Assembly (NCBI GenBank): GCA_913778505.1
Contig: CAJYWD010000046.1
Location: 126,796 to 190,795, forward strand
Direction of reading: 5' to 3'
Length of the DNA: 64,000 nt
Origin: an uncultured Chryseobacterium sp.
GTDB taxonomy: Bacteria > Bacteroidota > Bacteroidia > Flavobacteriales > Weeksellaceae
Shown piece after piece: positions 19,001 through 31,100 of this stretch. The position numbers and the translations under genes were made by a program. Numbering within the stretch: the first letter of the stretch is position 1; every line of letters starts with the position of its first letter. Under the pieces are notes generated by a model. It was not told the DNA's origin. It was given only the letters and a program-made list of their open reading frames with translations, and did no database searches.

Positions 19001-22000
19001 ATAATCTTCATCACGGACTCCTGAATCTAAATCAAGCGGGTGGGTTACTATATCTTGGGCGGCATCATAGCTAAAATTAATACGTATAAATGTTTTGTCT
19101 TCCACTTTATTTTGTACTAGCTCGGCATATTTCTCCTGCTCCGATTCCGAAGTAAACATTAATGGTTTTTCAGGCTGAATCAGCCAAGTTTTAATGTCAG
19201 ACGGAGGAAGAAGTGTATTCTTCGGCTTAATATATGTGGAAATATTTAAGCTTAGTTTGCTTGCAGTAGACCTTGAAAATATATTAATACCGTAGGTAGC
19301 ATAGTAATAATCACCACTTGTCATCTGACGGTGAACATATAATGCCTCGTCAAAAGTTTCAGGTATCATGATTGGTACTGTTTCAAAAACTGTTACATTT
19401 CCATTATTATCAACATTTTTGTAATGTATATCATGGGACAACTCCGGTTTTCGCCAAAGGGTTGCGGGATCGGAAGGCTGCACTGGAGCTACATTCATAT
19501 CAGGTGTCTGCCCAGGTGATCCTGGACCAATTACTCTGGAGGCCACTCTATATTCGAGTCCGGCATACACGGGAAGTGTGTATAAGGATGCGTCCCAATA
19601 AACTTCGTTCGGAAAAAATGACGGATTTCTTTCAGCTAATGGAACAGGTTTGCTTCTAATGCTTATAATTCTGGTTTTGCCATCAAATGTATATCCTTCT
19701 TCATCGTATAGATCAGGCGTATCTCCGTTCTGTATTTTCGGAACACCTTTATAAAGATCAGCGATTTCTATTGGTAGCGGGAGCCTTTGGGTAGTAATTG
19801 AGGTTGGCAATGATACTGCAAGCAGTTGGCATGGCTGTATAAGCGTTGTATTTTCGTCATTTGGATCTTTAAGCGTTTTATACTCAGTCATGTAGATATA
19901 CTCCTTTCCAGAGATAACCTCTTGGCTAAGATCCAAAATTCCCAAACCTAACATTCTTGCAACATGGTAATCCACAGCAGCTATATTTAACATGTCCAGA
20001 TAGGATACAAGGCTTCCCTCATTTTCGTCGGTGGGTACATCGGATATGTAGCTGGAATCAGGCGCTGAAAAATTGAAGCCAATATAATCTTCCGCACGAG
20101 GATTATTACGTTTACTGCTTTTCAACACATATTTATCGACCACTTCCTTAATTCCCATTCTAAGATCAGTAGTCTCTGTAGAACGGAAATTCCATTTATC
20201 TATATAATTCTGCTTGTTAACGAAGTCTTTGTTATTATAGCGCAACCATTTACCATGGATATCTCCTAGCTGTCTATTTAGTATTTCCGCATCAGTAGTT
20301 AGTCCACAATTACCCATCAGTTCCCAAGCATTCCAGTAGGAAGCCGAGGCAATAAAGTCACTATAAAATTCAAATTCAAAAACAAATAGAGGGGAACCTT
20401 GCTTCTTGAATCGCAAACTCCTTCCGTTTTCCGCAAAAATTCGATTAGATCGAAGATCCCGGGGGGTTATCTTACTGCGGAACGATAGATATTTGCTTGC
20501 TATTAGCTTATTTTCCTCTGCAGAAAGTACTTCCATGTAAATATCCCCGCTATTAAACTTGTTAGTGGGAAGTGATACCTTGAAGAAAAAATCGTCCTTG
20601 CTTTCAATTTCAATGATATTTTCCCCATAACTAAAAATAAAACCTTGCGGATCACCATAAGGGTCCTTGGACAATATAAGTGTATCATAAAGGTTTTTGT
20701 TCCGAAAATAGACATACAAAGTACGCTGATTTGTTGGGAACTTCGCCGGAATGTCTTCCTCGGTGCTAACGCTATTTATCTTGTAAATCCAGCATCGTTG
20801 TTCATTATCTGTCAATGATGGGCTTTTGGAAAGATCAAGTGTAAACTTAGTACTTAACTTTTCAATATAGGGAGCCCTGTAAACATTGACGAAGTCGTTT
20901 GGCTTATTATAATGATAGCGATTACTTTCTAGTGTACCCTTTGGAATATGTTTTTCACCAAGATTCCCGGAAAATATCCATCGGAGCTGATTTCCTCTCG
21001 GACTATCCGTACCTCTTGAGCCGGCAGTCATCAATGAAAAATGAGGTGATTGCAATGAGGTGGCCTCATTCGTACCCACATTGGTTCCGTTGCCAAAGAC
21101 ATTCAGCTCAATAAAGAAAGCTTCCGGATTAGAATCACCCGGATTTTTGACATCCTTGATAAATATGTTATATTGATAGTTTCCCAGCTCGGCAGGTGTT
21201 ATATTCCCTGGTTTTAGCTCAATATCAATAGCTACAGGTGCATCATCACGATTAATAATAAGTTCTTTACTATTTGAAGTCTGGAAGACCAGTCCATTCA
21301 AACTCTCTTCCCAGTGTATCGGTGTATGTGGCTGAAGCCTGAAAGCTTTTACAAAGCTTTTATTTTTAATTGTTATCCTCCCAACCCTTTTGTTCAAACT
21401 TCCTGGTACCTGTTCACCTTTTTTAAGTCCTTGAAGATAAAATTCTGCGTGCGTTAGCTCCACATTGAGCATATCTTCGATTACTTTAAAGGGAATATCA
21501 AAGGTGTTTGGTGTAATGCCCAAAAACAGCAGATCAAGCGCTAACTGCCAGTCTCCTAAGGATAAAGCGCCTAAATCTGACTTTACAATAATCGACAGCT
21601 CAACTTTTCCGCCATTAGCTCCAATTGTTGTCTTTCCTGCGTTGAGGTAGAAGTTAAGACCGTTTATCCCACCGATGAAGTAACGACCAAATAAACTAAA
21701 GTTTCTTGTCTCAGTGAAATTAGTAATTTCAACTTTGCCACCAGGAAAAAAAGTACGTCCTGTTGACAAACCCTGAATAAAAATATTTCCTCCTGGTTCT
21801 GGAGTGTACCTTGTAATGCGTACATCTAACGGCTCATCTTCTACACAAAAACTAATCCTATATTGCGGATTATTCAGGACAGATTCGATGGCAATAACCC
21901 AATCATTACATCCTGCAACTGAATCCATTGTATTTGTCGCTCTCACCCATACAGGAATATTTCCTGTACTCAATGAGGGAATGTTATAAGCAGTGCCGTC

Positions 22001-25000
22001 AGTCTTTTCAGGGATACTGAATGTAAAACCATTCGACGTAAAAAGGTCTCTAGGTGAAATATCTAAAGCACGAGTCTTTGTCTCATTGTAAATACTGATA
22101 TTTCCAAAAGATCGATAGAGGTTGGGCGGCAATCCCTTGATGAAGATCTCCGATGCAGGAGCACCTTTGATTGATGCTTTAATGGACTCTTGTTTTACAT
22201 TGAAGACAATCTTATAGTTATTAGGATTGTGTACTGAATTAATTGGCAGACTCACAGGAAAAGATTGTGGACCATAAATTATGGCTTTTCCGCCTTTTGC
22301 AACATATACCTTAACCGTCTTATCCTCTCCGGCATTAAGTGTAATCTCTTCTTGGGTTCTAAATTCTATTCCATTTATATCCGGAGAACTATGTATTAAA
22401 GTATCTTTTGGAATATATAATTTTTTAACTTTTGCATTACTTTTTAGCTTAAGAGTGCCTACATCCAATATATCAATATCTAGTGGTTTTTCTTGCTCGA
22501 AAATATAGCTTATCCCGACATTGTCCATTATTTCCACATCAAGAATATCTTCAGCAACATTGAAAATGATACGATGGCTGTTAGAAGTGACGGATGGAAT
22601 CTCAACAGGAACGTTCAATCCATTACCTAACTGTGAGGCACCAAAATCACTGAGAGCTACAACTTCTACTAGTGTAGATTGTCCCTGTGACTGATTGCTT
22701 GGTAATTCAACATTATTCTTCACTTGGAATCTGAGTCCATAGGAGACTGTTGTATCATGTATCACCGTTCCGGCTCCAATGAGAAAGGGCTTAGTGATGG
22801 TCTTATTGCGCATCTCCAAAAACCCTACGGTTTTGCTTTCTACAAGCGGAAGGTCTTTAATGAAATCACCGTTAACAACAAGGTCATTCAGTATCTCGAC
22901 TTTGAAACTTTCATCTATGATATTAAGCTTTAACTTATATAGATTATCATTCTTGACAGTAAATCCAACAACTTTTAACGTTATAAGTTCCCAATAATCA
23001 TTTAAAGGCTGAGTTGCTGTTCCGCTTACGAAAACATCAATCAGTAAAGTTGCTCCGGACTGAATATTTTGTGCAGAATTGTATGAAGCAGTGAATTTCA
23101 GACCACCAGCGATTAAAGGTGAGCTGTGAATCGATACATCATTAAAATTAACTGTGGTATTACTTAAATTTTTTATCTCAAATGTTGATATATGCTGTTT
23201 TGAGTATGTTTCACCAAGGGTCACATTTGCATATACATCACTTAAAATTTGAAGTACTGGTATTACATTGAAATCTATTTTGTAATTATTGTTAGGATTA
23301 TCAACAAAATTTATATTTATAGGCTCAGATATAGATGTTGTTCCGTCGACTTGTCCCATCACATAGACATCCGCTTTCTTAACATTACTATCTGAAAGGT
23401 TTACATTATTTATACTAAATTGCAAACCATTAAGCTTTTCATGTAATAAATGAATCGAACCTGCATTTATTGTCGTACTAGTCCCGGTAATTTTCCTAAG
23501 TTCAATAAAACCTATCTTTTGATTGTAGCTTTTTCCAAGTTCGAATATTGGCATCAGCGAAAAGTCCTTGCCGACAATCTCCACCTTTACAAACTCTATC
23601 ACATTTACTGAAACAGAAAGTTTTTCGTCATTATAGAAAGGGACACTATCATTGGAATCGATTTCCAGAATAAGATTTCCAAGAATGTTAGGATTTGCAT
23701 TCATAACAACATCAAAACGCCGAGTCTCGTTCGCTGGCACCTCAGCACCTGAAAGGATTTTAAAGCTAACTCCCGAATTCCCGGAACTATTTCTTAGTGA
23801 AGTATCCATCACAAAACCGGATGGTATTGCAGCCATCATTATTCCACAGTTATGGATGTCTACAGTTCCAACATACATATTAGAATACTGTCTACCTTTT
23901 TCAAGAGATCTACTAATAACAATATTACATTCCAATAGTTTTAAATATTGCGGGTTCAGACAATAAGCATTAAAGAAATTAGATTTGGTATAAGAAAAAG
24001 CTGTCGAAAAACTACCTGAACTAGCTTTTTGAATATCCTTCAAGCTTGTATTATATAAAACCGTAGTATTATTTAAAGTTGTATATTGAGGTATCAGTTG
24101 ACTCCGTCTGGTTCTGCAAGATTCGAATATCGAGTTAAATACCCCAAAAAAAATAGTCCGTAAATACGCCGACACACCTGTAGGAACAGACTCATAAAAT
24201 GCGATGGCCAGACCATTATCTGTAGCACAGGATGAAAATGGTATGCTCAGATTTATAGATTTGGAAACCTTAACATTCAATTCCTTATCTACTTTTAAAT
24301 ATGATTCTCCGGAAAATATGAGTGAATTTTCATCTGCATCTTTTTTGAGTAGAATGCCCGCTTTCAAAGCCATTATAGTGTTATTGTTAGCGGATAAAGA
24401 AATAGGCTTAGTAATCAGCTGATTATTTGCATATAGCAAAAACTGACTATCACTTTTAATTATGTTATTGATTGTGAAGTCTACATTGCTACCATTCTCA
24501 TTTATTTGGAACGCATAGTTTTTAAGAATTGAAATAGCGGGAATAGAGGATGTCAAGTTTATATTCATCTCTACAATCAGACCTATCTTATTTGAGGAAC
24601 CATTTATAATACATCCTAAACCATATAATTTATTGTCAATGAATCTGATAGTACTGAGTTTCGTTTGGGTTCCAGCATTTCCACTCAAAGATTTTGAGGA
24701 TATAACATTTAGCTGCCTATCCAATATTTCAATTGTTGATGTATTGCCAGAATTCCCCAATAAACATATCACATCATCATTGATATAACAAGAATCGTTA
24801 AAAGATGTATCAGTCCTATATATAAGATTTACTTTGACCTCTTTTCCATCATCATCATTCAACTTGGTTGCTAAAGTTGCCTTTACGCTACTATTTGAAC
24901 TCGTTACATAATCACCAACGAGTAGAAATAATATAGTATTTTCAGACTGTGACTTATAAATCTTTATATTTTGAGTTTGACTAACACCAGACTGCATTCT

Positions 25001-25189
25001 TGTTTCCCAAAACAGTTGACCATCCATTGAGAATTTTTGAAAACTATATCCCAGATAAGCATTTCCTTGACCACTCCCATACTTTATTACAGATATTATA
25101 TAAATGTTTCCATTGCTATAATGTATATACCTTGTACCGTTGACCTCATTTGATCTTTCTGGCAACTCAAATTGCTTTATAAATGACAT
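16025..25189 (-). CDS. giant 3054-aa modular beta-rich protein with tandem ~120-aa repeats
   Basis: One uninterrupted 3054-aa frame without signal peptide. Residues 1 to about 360 look like a beta-propeller or similar (repeated xxIYxIxxI and GNxG strands). About residues 423-1365 hold eight tandem Ig-like units of 105-125 aa, each with a VGxIxIxN strand, an IHSSPxxNGLxF segment and an ending like YKIxFNVxE. A central unrecognised part (about 1400-2650) is rich in Tyr, Asn and Asp, and the last 350 residues contain two fibronectin-III-like units (SNPPEAPKVLSGLPVL; LYWDVTCYKGIYHLYSM). No RHS/YD repeats, protease or toxin motif was found. It begins 5 nt after the 2241-aa gene. A large structural or adhesive subunit is likely; function unknown. 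Confidence 0.75.
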   Translation of the reverse strand: MSFIKQFELPERSNEVNGTRYIHYSNGNIYIISVIKYGSGQGNAYLGYSFQKFSMDGQLFWETRMQSGVSQTQNIKIYKSQSENTILFLLVGDYVTSSNSSVKATLATKLNDDDGKEVKVNLIYRTDTSFNDSCYINDDVICLLGNSGNTSTIEILDRQLNVISSKSLSGNAGTQTKLSTIRFIDNKLYGLGCIINGSSNKIGLIVEMNINLTSSIPAISILKNYAFQINENGSNVDFTINNIIKSDSQFLLYANNQLITKPISLSANNNTIMALKAGILLKKDADENSLIFSGESYLKVDKELNVKVSKSINLSIPFSSCATDNGLAIAFYESVPTGVSAYLRTIFFGVFNSIFESCRTRRSQLIPQYTTLNNTTVLYNTSLKDIQKASSGSFSTAFSYTKSNFFNAYCLNPQYLKLLECNIVISRSLEKGRQYSNMYVGTVDIHNCGIMMAAIPSGFVMDTSLRNSSGNSGVSFKILSGAEVPANETRRFDVVMNANPNILGNLILEIDSNDSVPFYNDEKLSVSVNVIEFVKVEIVGKDFSLMPIFELGKSYNQKIGFIELRKITGTSTTINAGSIHLLHEKLNGLQFSINNVNLSDSNVKKADVYVMGQVDGTTSISEPININFVDNPNNNYKIDFNVIPVLQILSDVYANVTLGETYSKQHISTFEIKNLSNTTVNFNDVSIHSSPLIAGGLKFTASYNSAQNIQSGATLLIDVFVSGTATQPLNDYWELITLKVVGFTVKNDNLYKLKLNIIDESFKVEILNDLVVNGDFIKDLPLVESKTVGFLEMRNKTITKPFLIGAGTVIHDTTVSYGLRFQVKNNVELPSNQSQGQSTLVEVVALSDFGASQLGNGLNVPVEIPSVTSNSHRIIFNVAEDILDVEIMDNVGISYIFEQEKPLDIDILDVGTLKLKSNAKVKKLYIPKDTLIHSSPDINGIEFRTQEEITLNAGEDKTVKVYVAKGGKAIIYGPQSFPVSLPINSVHNPNNYKIVFNVKQESIKASIKGAPASEIFIKGLPPNLYRSFGNISIYNETKTRALDISPRDLFTSNGFTFSIPEKTDGTAYNIPSLSTGNIPVWVRATNTMDSVAGCNDWVIAIESVLNNPQYRISFCVEDEPLDVRITRYTPEPGGNIFIQGLSTGRTFFPGGKVEITNFTETRNFSLFGRYFIGGINGLNFYLNAGKTTIGANGGKVELSIIVKSDLGALSLGDWQLALDLLFLGITPNTFDIPFKVIEDMLNVELTHAEFYLQGLKKGEQVPGSLNKRVGRITIKNKSFVKAFRLQPHTPIHWEESLNGLVFQTSNSKELIINRDDAPVAIDIELKPGNITPAELGNYQYNIFIKDVKNPGDSNPEAFFIELNVFGNGTNVGTNEATSLQSPHFSLMTAGSRGTDSPRGNQLRWIFSGNLGEKHIPKGTLESNRYHYNKPNDFVNVYRAPYIEKLSTKFTLDLSKSPSLTDNEQRCWIYKINSVSTEEDIPAKFPTNQRTLYVYFRNKNLYDTLILSKDPYGDPQGFIFSYGENIIEIESKDDFFFKVSLPTNKFNSGDIYMEVLSAEENKLIASKYLSFRSKITPRDLRSNRIFAENGRSLRFKKQGSPLFVFEFEFYSDFIASASYWNAWELMGNCGLTTDAEILNRQLGDIHGKWLRYNNKDFVNKQNYIDKWNFRSTETTDLRMGIKEVVDKYVLKSSKRNNPRAEDYIGFNFSAPDSSYISDVPTDENEGSLVSYLDMLNIAAVDYHVARMLGLGILDLSQEVISGKEYIYMTEYKTLKDPNDENTTLIQPCQLLAVSLPTSITTQRLPLPIEIADLYKGVPKIQNGDTPDLYDEEGYTFDGKTRIISIRSKPVPLAERNPSFFPNEVYWDASLYTLPVYAGLEYRVASRVIGPGSPGQTPDMNVAPVQPSDPATLWRKPELSHDIHYKNVDNNGNVTVFETVPIMIPETFDEALYVHRQMTSGDYYYATYGINIFSRSTASKLSLNISTYIKPKNTLLPPSDIKTWLIQPEKPLMFTSESEQEKYAELVQNKVEDKTFIRINFSYDAAQDIVTHPLDLDSGVRDEDYINDPSYFPDDYDVFADEIEVYFRKETPRKISAGLYKVEADNDRLCVIFRTKSYKVVSTGENLISVFPEDTTFRNFIGSVFLVNNKSYVIKNISSDVLGLVFTVYKEEVSRTILAGGSIAVDFSTLSTPQTSGNDLFVVMENMQSQDVWGNNNPIAFKVPIEFPVIHREIIAKSSEGGSVQKYLEKSRGLWIDASVEEFKENGVHRGLYKVTIPDIGLGIPLDVSENAFYEKNHGSLRAFRNRNVSDDVFNDSRDVFKVLSTESYGRYANLYIYDSEFKFDANGNPSGNSAKNAIQTGIVKINYYPAYSLYLYKDDKSGINQDTVLPTGDNVIKYSIFGLRSVDRDFNINGEVYRSKFSAPNLMMGQKIVSPRQPQPPKGSQYATRPDFYGKATYSFTTKFTQRPYGVQFCRTDNNALLNALYEQNTIKEILNNLEIFGGNDEDYLAERWQNFFDYVSLGSEGGSGTYGFYPEPTRSITENTESISENNVRKEMSDGSGLEELIKIGYAFPLPDKIGFFNEINKFIELHNFNTGQSVKPVKSDGSVKLNDIIISQVEGVNRTFRMIDFVEEVIENSFVPLTEVPVIYQHVKKAEGDSPYFPINKKQTIRDKDGYLIRPDNTDFDMAPMMTVLDEKENVILFTDFTLTGTTSNLYFYASREIGSQMTAGVLSSPLGPIKTIDSNPPEAPKVLSGLPVLENRVLGITPKIKIEVHSYKKFQKIERINLYRCDNRADATSILSMQLVKQMNISDIVPSETGAWVITDELEGYEYIPYGQTLYYRVTVDKTIKYANPQLNNDGTQSIISDFAPSHASKILAFMLTENYQPTSPPLEGTAVRPKDDDSVNNVILYWDVTCYKGIYHLYSMSVQGNWKEIARLTTNGTNDMVQLQVYNAIASNPQDTWLDVKMLDIIDSKITLNLGLLGSSYNQFPLFDEDNNRKYYHFKVIAENTSGMFSTEDNILTLFSNQVWDNLSGISFDGKEGMIIGKTFIIT
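21095..23925 (-). repeat. eight tandem Ig-like coding repeats in the giant protein
   Basis: Inside the 3054-aa gene, units of about 105-125 codons repeat eight times. Conserved landmarks are the strand VGxIxIxN, the segment IHSSPxxNGLxF (or close variants) and a terminal YKIxFNV followed by an acidic residue and the next unit's LxVEI. The DNA copies have diverged strongly, so this is an old protein-level duplication and not a recent DNA repeat. Limits are approximate. Confidence 0.65.
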
Positions 25190-25194
25190 GTTTT

Positions 25195-28100
25195 TTATTT
25201 AATTGTTATTAGTTCAGTTATTATAGTATTTTTCCGATCCTCTTCAGGTATATCGTTCTCATTCTTCACGATATACCTGCTTTTATTCCCATCCCAAGTC
25301 TTATAGATAAACTGGAAGCGCAGCTGTTCTGCAATAATCTTCTTATCCTCGTGCATAATAAGGGCCTGTGAAAAATCTTTGCTCCATAATACTTTATATT
25401 TTGCTCCGGCTCCTTTTGACCCTAGAACTTTTAACGCTCCTTCTTCCAACACACCATGCTCGTTCGTCCGGTCGAACATGTACTCCAAAGGAATTCTCGG
25501 GTCATTAAATGGTTCTGGGTTCCTTACCAATATGGCAATAAGATCCCTTGTTCTGACTTGTACTATCTTCACAAAATCAGTATGGGTCGGCGGATTGAGG
25601 GGGCTCATCTGCAGGATGCCTTCTAGTGCTCTGTCGAACTCATGAGGATGATCCTTGCGTAAGGCGTCAGTTACAGTATTCGGCTTATTTCCTACCAAAG
25701 CGTAAAGGTTACTAACCTGAGCTGCGGAAAGATTCATCGAAATTTCGTAAACAGCCTGTCTACTTGCGGGAACACTGCCATTAACATCATTCTCATCCAG
25801 CTTGTAGCTCATGACCTGCTCTCTAAAATTGGCGTATCTGGAAGTTAGGAATCCAAATTCATGAATAGGCCAACTTTCCGCATATTTGATCTTAGGAGGT
25901 TTTCCATCATCCATTTGGTCAGCTATTTCACCATTGCCATCAGCATCATAAGCACTGTAAACTATTGCCGTGTAGAGCTTTTCAGGCTTCAGATTAGTAA
26001 GTTTAACTGTCCTCATTTTAACATTTGGGGGTACGGCATCGCCGAGTTCGATACCACAGTGCGTATTGCCAGGATTCGCATTTGTGGAATTCCAGTACTC
26101 AATATAAGCTTTGATACCCAAAGGAAGATTGGGATCCTTATCGTTCACCCAATCGTATTGAGAACCCGGAACATCTTCCTCTATCCAGTCTTCTGGAAGT
26201 GGATATGGAATAATAGCTTCCGAAACCGGATCTTTAATGGCGATTGGCATATCTATCTTTATTAGTTTTAGATCAAAAAAATTCTCCCAGTTACTAAACA
26301 TATGTGATGTATACGGTTTATTAAAGAATAGGTCAATCCTGCACTGGTCAGCTCCATAGAACAATGGTTTGGAGCCCATCAGGTTGCCGTCAGGATTTGG
26401 ATACGAGCGATTATAGTCAAGATAAGAGCGCAGGGATGTAACTGCCTTCTCCTCCTCTTTATATTTTGCTTGTTTTCCTTCATTGTCCAGTATAGGTATG
26501 CCATGATCATCAAACTTTTTAAGATAATCCTCTCTCTGTCTGTGGAAATGTCCAACAGGGCCCATGGTCCTGAATCCGTAATAATAATCGAAGGTCTCCG
26601 AAGTGTCATTTTTTCCATCGTAGACTACTTCATCCCTCAATTTAAAATGAAGCAGGAATTTTGAATTTGGTCTCCATATTGGCTGAATAGTCTTACTAAA
26701 AGCGTTCATTGTTGCCAACGTATTTTCTTGCATGGCCTTTATCCCTGGAATCGTCTGCTGATACTCGTACTCATTAAGAGTTTGCCAGCGCACTTCCTGA
26801 AGCGATGTCGTGCACACAACTATTTCACCCTCTTCGTCAGAACAATCGCAATTATGGTCAATAGTAATATCTTTGGCTGGCATTTTGTCAATTCGTATGA
26901 TCGAATATTTGAAAGGTATCAATTGCAAAACTTCATGTCTAGAATTGGTTTCTCGATCTTTTTGATTTCTGGATATGATACTTTCCTGTTCTACATTGAT
27001 GCATAAGTGGTCACTCTTATTAGTGATCTTTGTAACTTTGTTATTAACATAACCAAAATCTGCGACATATTCGGTCATTCCCAATATCAAAATACTGTAC
27101 TTACTAAAATCTATATACATCGCTATAGAAGGATCAAGGTCTTTTATGGAATTATTAAAGGTGACGCTATCATTGATGAAATTTACTGGTAATAAACTTG
27201 TGTTATCAGCAAAGACATCTTTAAGGATATTAAAGTTTAAACCTATACATCCCACTGCAGTACATGCGGAATCTTTTAGGTCTCTAATCTCCTCCTGAAG
27301 ACTGTTCAGACGAATCTGCTGTTCACGGCTGGGATCAACTGAAGTCGCGCCATTTGGAGCACTGGCCACCACTTCGCGCCAAATAGCTGCAATTTCCTGA
27401 CTGATCTCCTCAATCCTTTCCCTGTTATTGCTTTCCGGCACAATCTTTAGCCTTGAAAAGGATGGTGGAGTTTCATTTTCTGACGTGTATTTTTCAGGAT
27501 CTCCTATATTGATGATATTCGCCAGTTGTGTTTTCGAATAAAAGATGCGGTTAACAAGTCGATATTTTGGTGCGGTGGGATCCGAGCTAATTCTTTCATA
27601 GCACTCTACAGTCACTCCCTTGGAGTAGCTAGTAATTTCCAGTTGCACTCTGACAGCTGATTCAGTAAGTGTAATCACTAGACTGTCCCCATTGTTAAAT
27701 TCCAGGGAGCGGTCTTTACCGAAAGGATTCGCAGAGTTTCTCACTACCATTTTTTCGTCCGCAATAACCTGCACGACATTGCCATCTACATCTATCTCGA
27801 AAGTTTGGTAATAAGTACCGTCGATGTTATAATAGGCTCCACAGATGTGGTATGCATTGTAGCCTGCAGGTGGTGTATATTCGGTTCCTAAGGGAATATT
27901 AAGGAAGTTTGAAGTATGCCACTGCAGTTCTTGCTGGACACAGAATAATGTTGACGGAGTGATACCATATTGCTCAGGAATTACCCAACCAGGTTCTCCA
28001 GAATCCATATAGCTGAAAGGCGAAGTTGCCAACAATCTGATCGTATCATAGCGGTCTCCATTTCTCTGCCAATGGCCTATCTTGAGTGCTGAGACATCAA

Positions 28101-31100
28101 TATTATCATCTCTACGCGGAAAAAGCGCCTCATAGGGTTTATAATTCTTCCATTCATTTCCTACGGCAATCTTGATGCTAATCTCCTCTATGCTATATTT
28201 GTGCTTTACCTGTCTCAATATCATTCCTCCCTTCACAGTCTGCTGTGGCGGAATCAACTCGATAAAATCATTTGCCATACTCGTATGGCTTCCTATTACA
28301 GCATCCACAAACTGGGATGGAGACATGCCCTTTTCCATTTTTATATCAATAAACGTATCCATAGGAATGATATATTTATCCTCAATAGTAATTCTGGTTG
28401 AGGGGAGAATATTATTCAGATATTTGATATCAAATGACTCATTGGTCAACATATGGATGCCTTTGACATTCTTATCAGTATTGATTCGCTTAGGATAATC
28501 AGGATTTTCAGATTCTAGTACCTCTATGAAAGTCAATGGAGCTATTGCTTTGGTATCAACTTTTTTGTTCTTCTCCCATTTGAAAGTTAGCAGGACATTA
28601 AACTTGATTTTTATTGAAAACCATTTCCAACCGATTTTGAAGGCAAATTGAACCCTAAGCTGTGCATATATTAGGAAGGGCTTTACAAGTTCTACACTGA
28701 AAAATATACTTACCGCAACAGTGACTTGAACGATCCAGAGGTTAATCTTCAGCCCGCCTTCAATATACAGATAACCTCCAATTTGTGGCCGCTCGAAACT
28801 TATATGTGCACCCACTTCTACCATTACCCAAGCTCTCCCGACATATAAATCGAAGTCAAAACCAACCTTTGCCCCAGCCTCTATCCCAGCTGCTGACATC
28901 ATTAAAAAGGAATCTGCCCTCATATTGAGGATACCTTTGAACAGCGTTGCCGTGACTGGTTTTTCCTTCGTTCCGAAATTGATGTACCAAGGTTGCTGGT
29001 TTCTAAAGAAAAATCCCACCTGTATTTCAGCCTTGATGTCTATGAACCATCCATTACTTTTATTAAGTTGATAGTTAGCTCCGGCACCGAATTCAAGGGA
29101 GTCCTCCCCGATAATGAGGAAGGCATAGAATGGTGGCACCTTTTTATCTGTCAGCATCAACCTGTCTGATAAGATCGTCATTCCTGCATCTACAGCAAAC
29201 ATGTTAGGCAGGGAAAGAAGAAACATTGCCCTTAGCGACAAAGTCTTTCCGCCATCCGCCATGGTGGCTAATGATGCTCCCATTCCGATTGAAAAAGGAT
29301 TTGCGTAGTCACCTGTCTGGGAAGGATCCCTGAACTTTTTCACACTAACGCCCTGTTCATGAGCCATATAGTAATCATACCAGGTCTTCTGCTCGAAATT
29401 TTCTGGAAACACTACTTTCTTATCTGCTACATACTTTTTTCCTATCAAACCTGCAAAGCCATAGATACCTACCGGACCTAAGGGAATCATAGGACTTGGG
29501 GATTCCACAGCTGCATTTATAAGGAATGATTTGTTCTTTGGATTGAGCTTCATTTCCGCTTCTCCTGAAATCTTTGCCTGTGGAAGTTTTATCGTTACAC
29601 TTCCTCCATACTCATTTGAGATGCCTGGATCTGGTAAGGTGAGAGATCCTCTAATAACAGCAATTGCATCTTTCTCGCTAGCAGTTCCAGGTATTATTAA
29701 GTCAATCTCTAAAGTTGATAAGTGAAGGTAATTATCACCAGCTCCACCAAATTCCTCATCATCAGTAGTATAATAATATTTCACCCCATTTCCTTTGATA
29801 TCCACACCTATTGGATCTATACTGAGCCCCCCATCAAAACCTATATAATTGTAGTTTCGCATTACACCATTTAGCTCTTTCTGAATTGAACCTAAATGTA
29901 AACCTGAGACTGACATCTGTACTGGTCCAAGTGGTAATGTGAAATTAACTGGAATAAAACCAATTCCTCCAGTAATTTCAAAGCGCCCGTTACTGTATAT
30001 TCTAATAGCCGGAAGATCAATTTCTGTTGATTTGACCAATTTTCCCATGACACTATTAGCTGGAAAACTGATTTTAGTATCAGCTCCAATAAAGAAATTG
30101 TTATCTTTCTTGCCTAATTCTGCTGACTGCAGTGTCAAAATAATATTGTCATATAGCTGTATTTTTTTACCATCTGGCAGAAACCCTGCTGATAATTTAA
30201 AATTTTCACTATTTTCCCACTCCCCTATTATATTAACATACAATGCATCTTTGGACACTTTATTGTTTTCATCAATCTCTTTAAATTTTTCAATTTTCAA
30301 AGCGGCATGCAGATATGAATGAACTACTTTCCCATGATGAAAATCAATGCTAAACTTTTGAAATCCTAAACTCCAGAATTTTTTCTTATTCTCCGGATTG
30401 TCTGGATATTTTGTGTGATCTCCGAGTTTGAACCAAAGAAATTGACTTTCGAAGCCTGTTCCACTGAAAACAGGTGGCATTTTTTTTAGAAAGCTAAGAT
30501 ATTCCCGTTCTGTGTTTATCTTTTTCGCCTCTTGTCCAAGAGGTGTAATAGTAATCGGAAATTGAAACTTTAAATCAGAAAAGCTTTTAAGACTATTGAT
30601 GAACATTACCAATTCATCGTGACTTTTAACTTTTACAAGAGTAGGATCAGCAATTGAGAATACACTGAAATTGGTATAATCTATATTGAAATATTCTTTA
30701 TAATAACTCTCTACCTTAGTAACACCATTTTCTATTTTTGTTTTATAAGTTGCGGCTATGGTAATATTTCCGCTAACACCGCCTGTCCCCACTAAAAGAT
30801 TATTGGCAGAGATTCCTATCGTCTGTCCAGGATTCTTTTTAAACCATTTTTTAGGAAGAAAGACCTCCGTGTACTCCATATAAACGCCCATAAAATCTTT
30901 GGGTCTTCCATCTGCATCTGCCTCTTCTATATTTTCAGTTTTACTAAGATCTATTTTAAGATTCTGGATATTTATTATTAAACCTGTATTACCAATTTGA
31001 GCCGGACGATTCAGATTCAAAACCAAATCCATATTATAACCAAACCCTTTTTCTGTATCCGCGTAAAATAATGCCTCTGCAAAAGTGAGCATAACTTTTG

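Noticed and set aside
21095..23925. CRISPR-like or recent DNA tandem repeat
   Set aside because: The repeats are protein-level only; the DNA units have diverged and vary in length. No CRISPR array was seen anywhere in the window.
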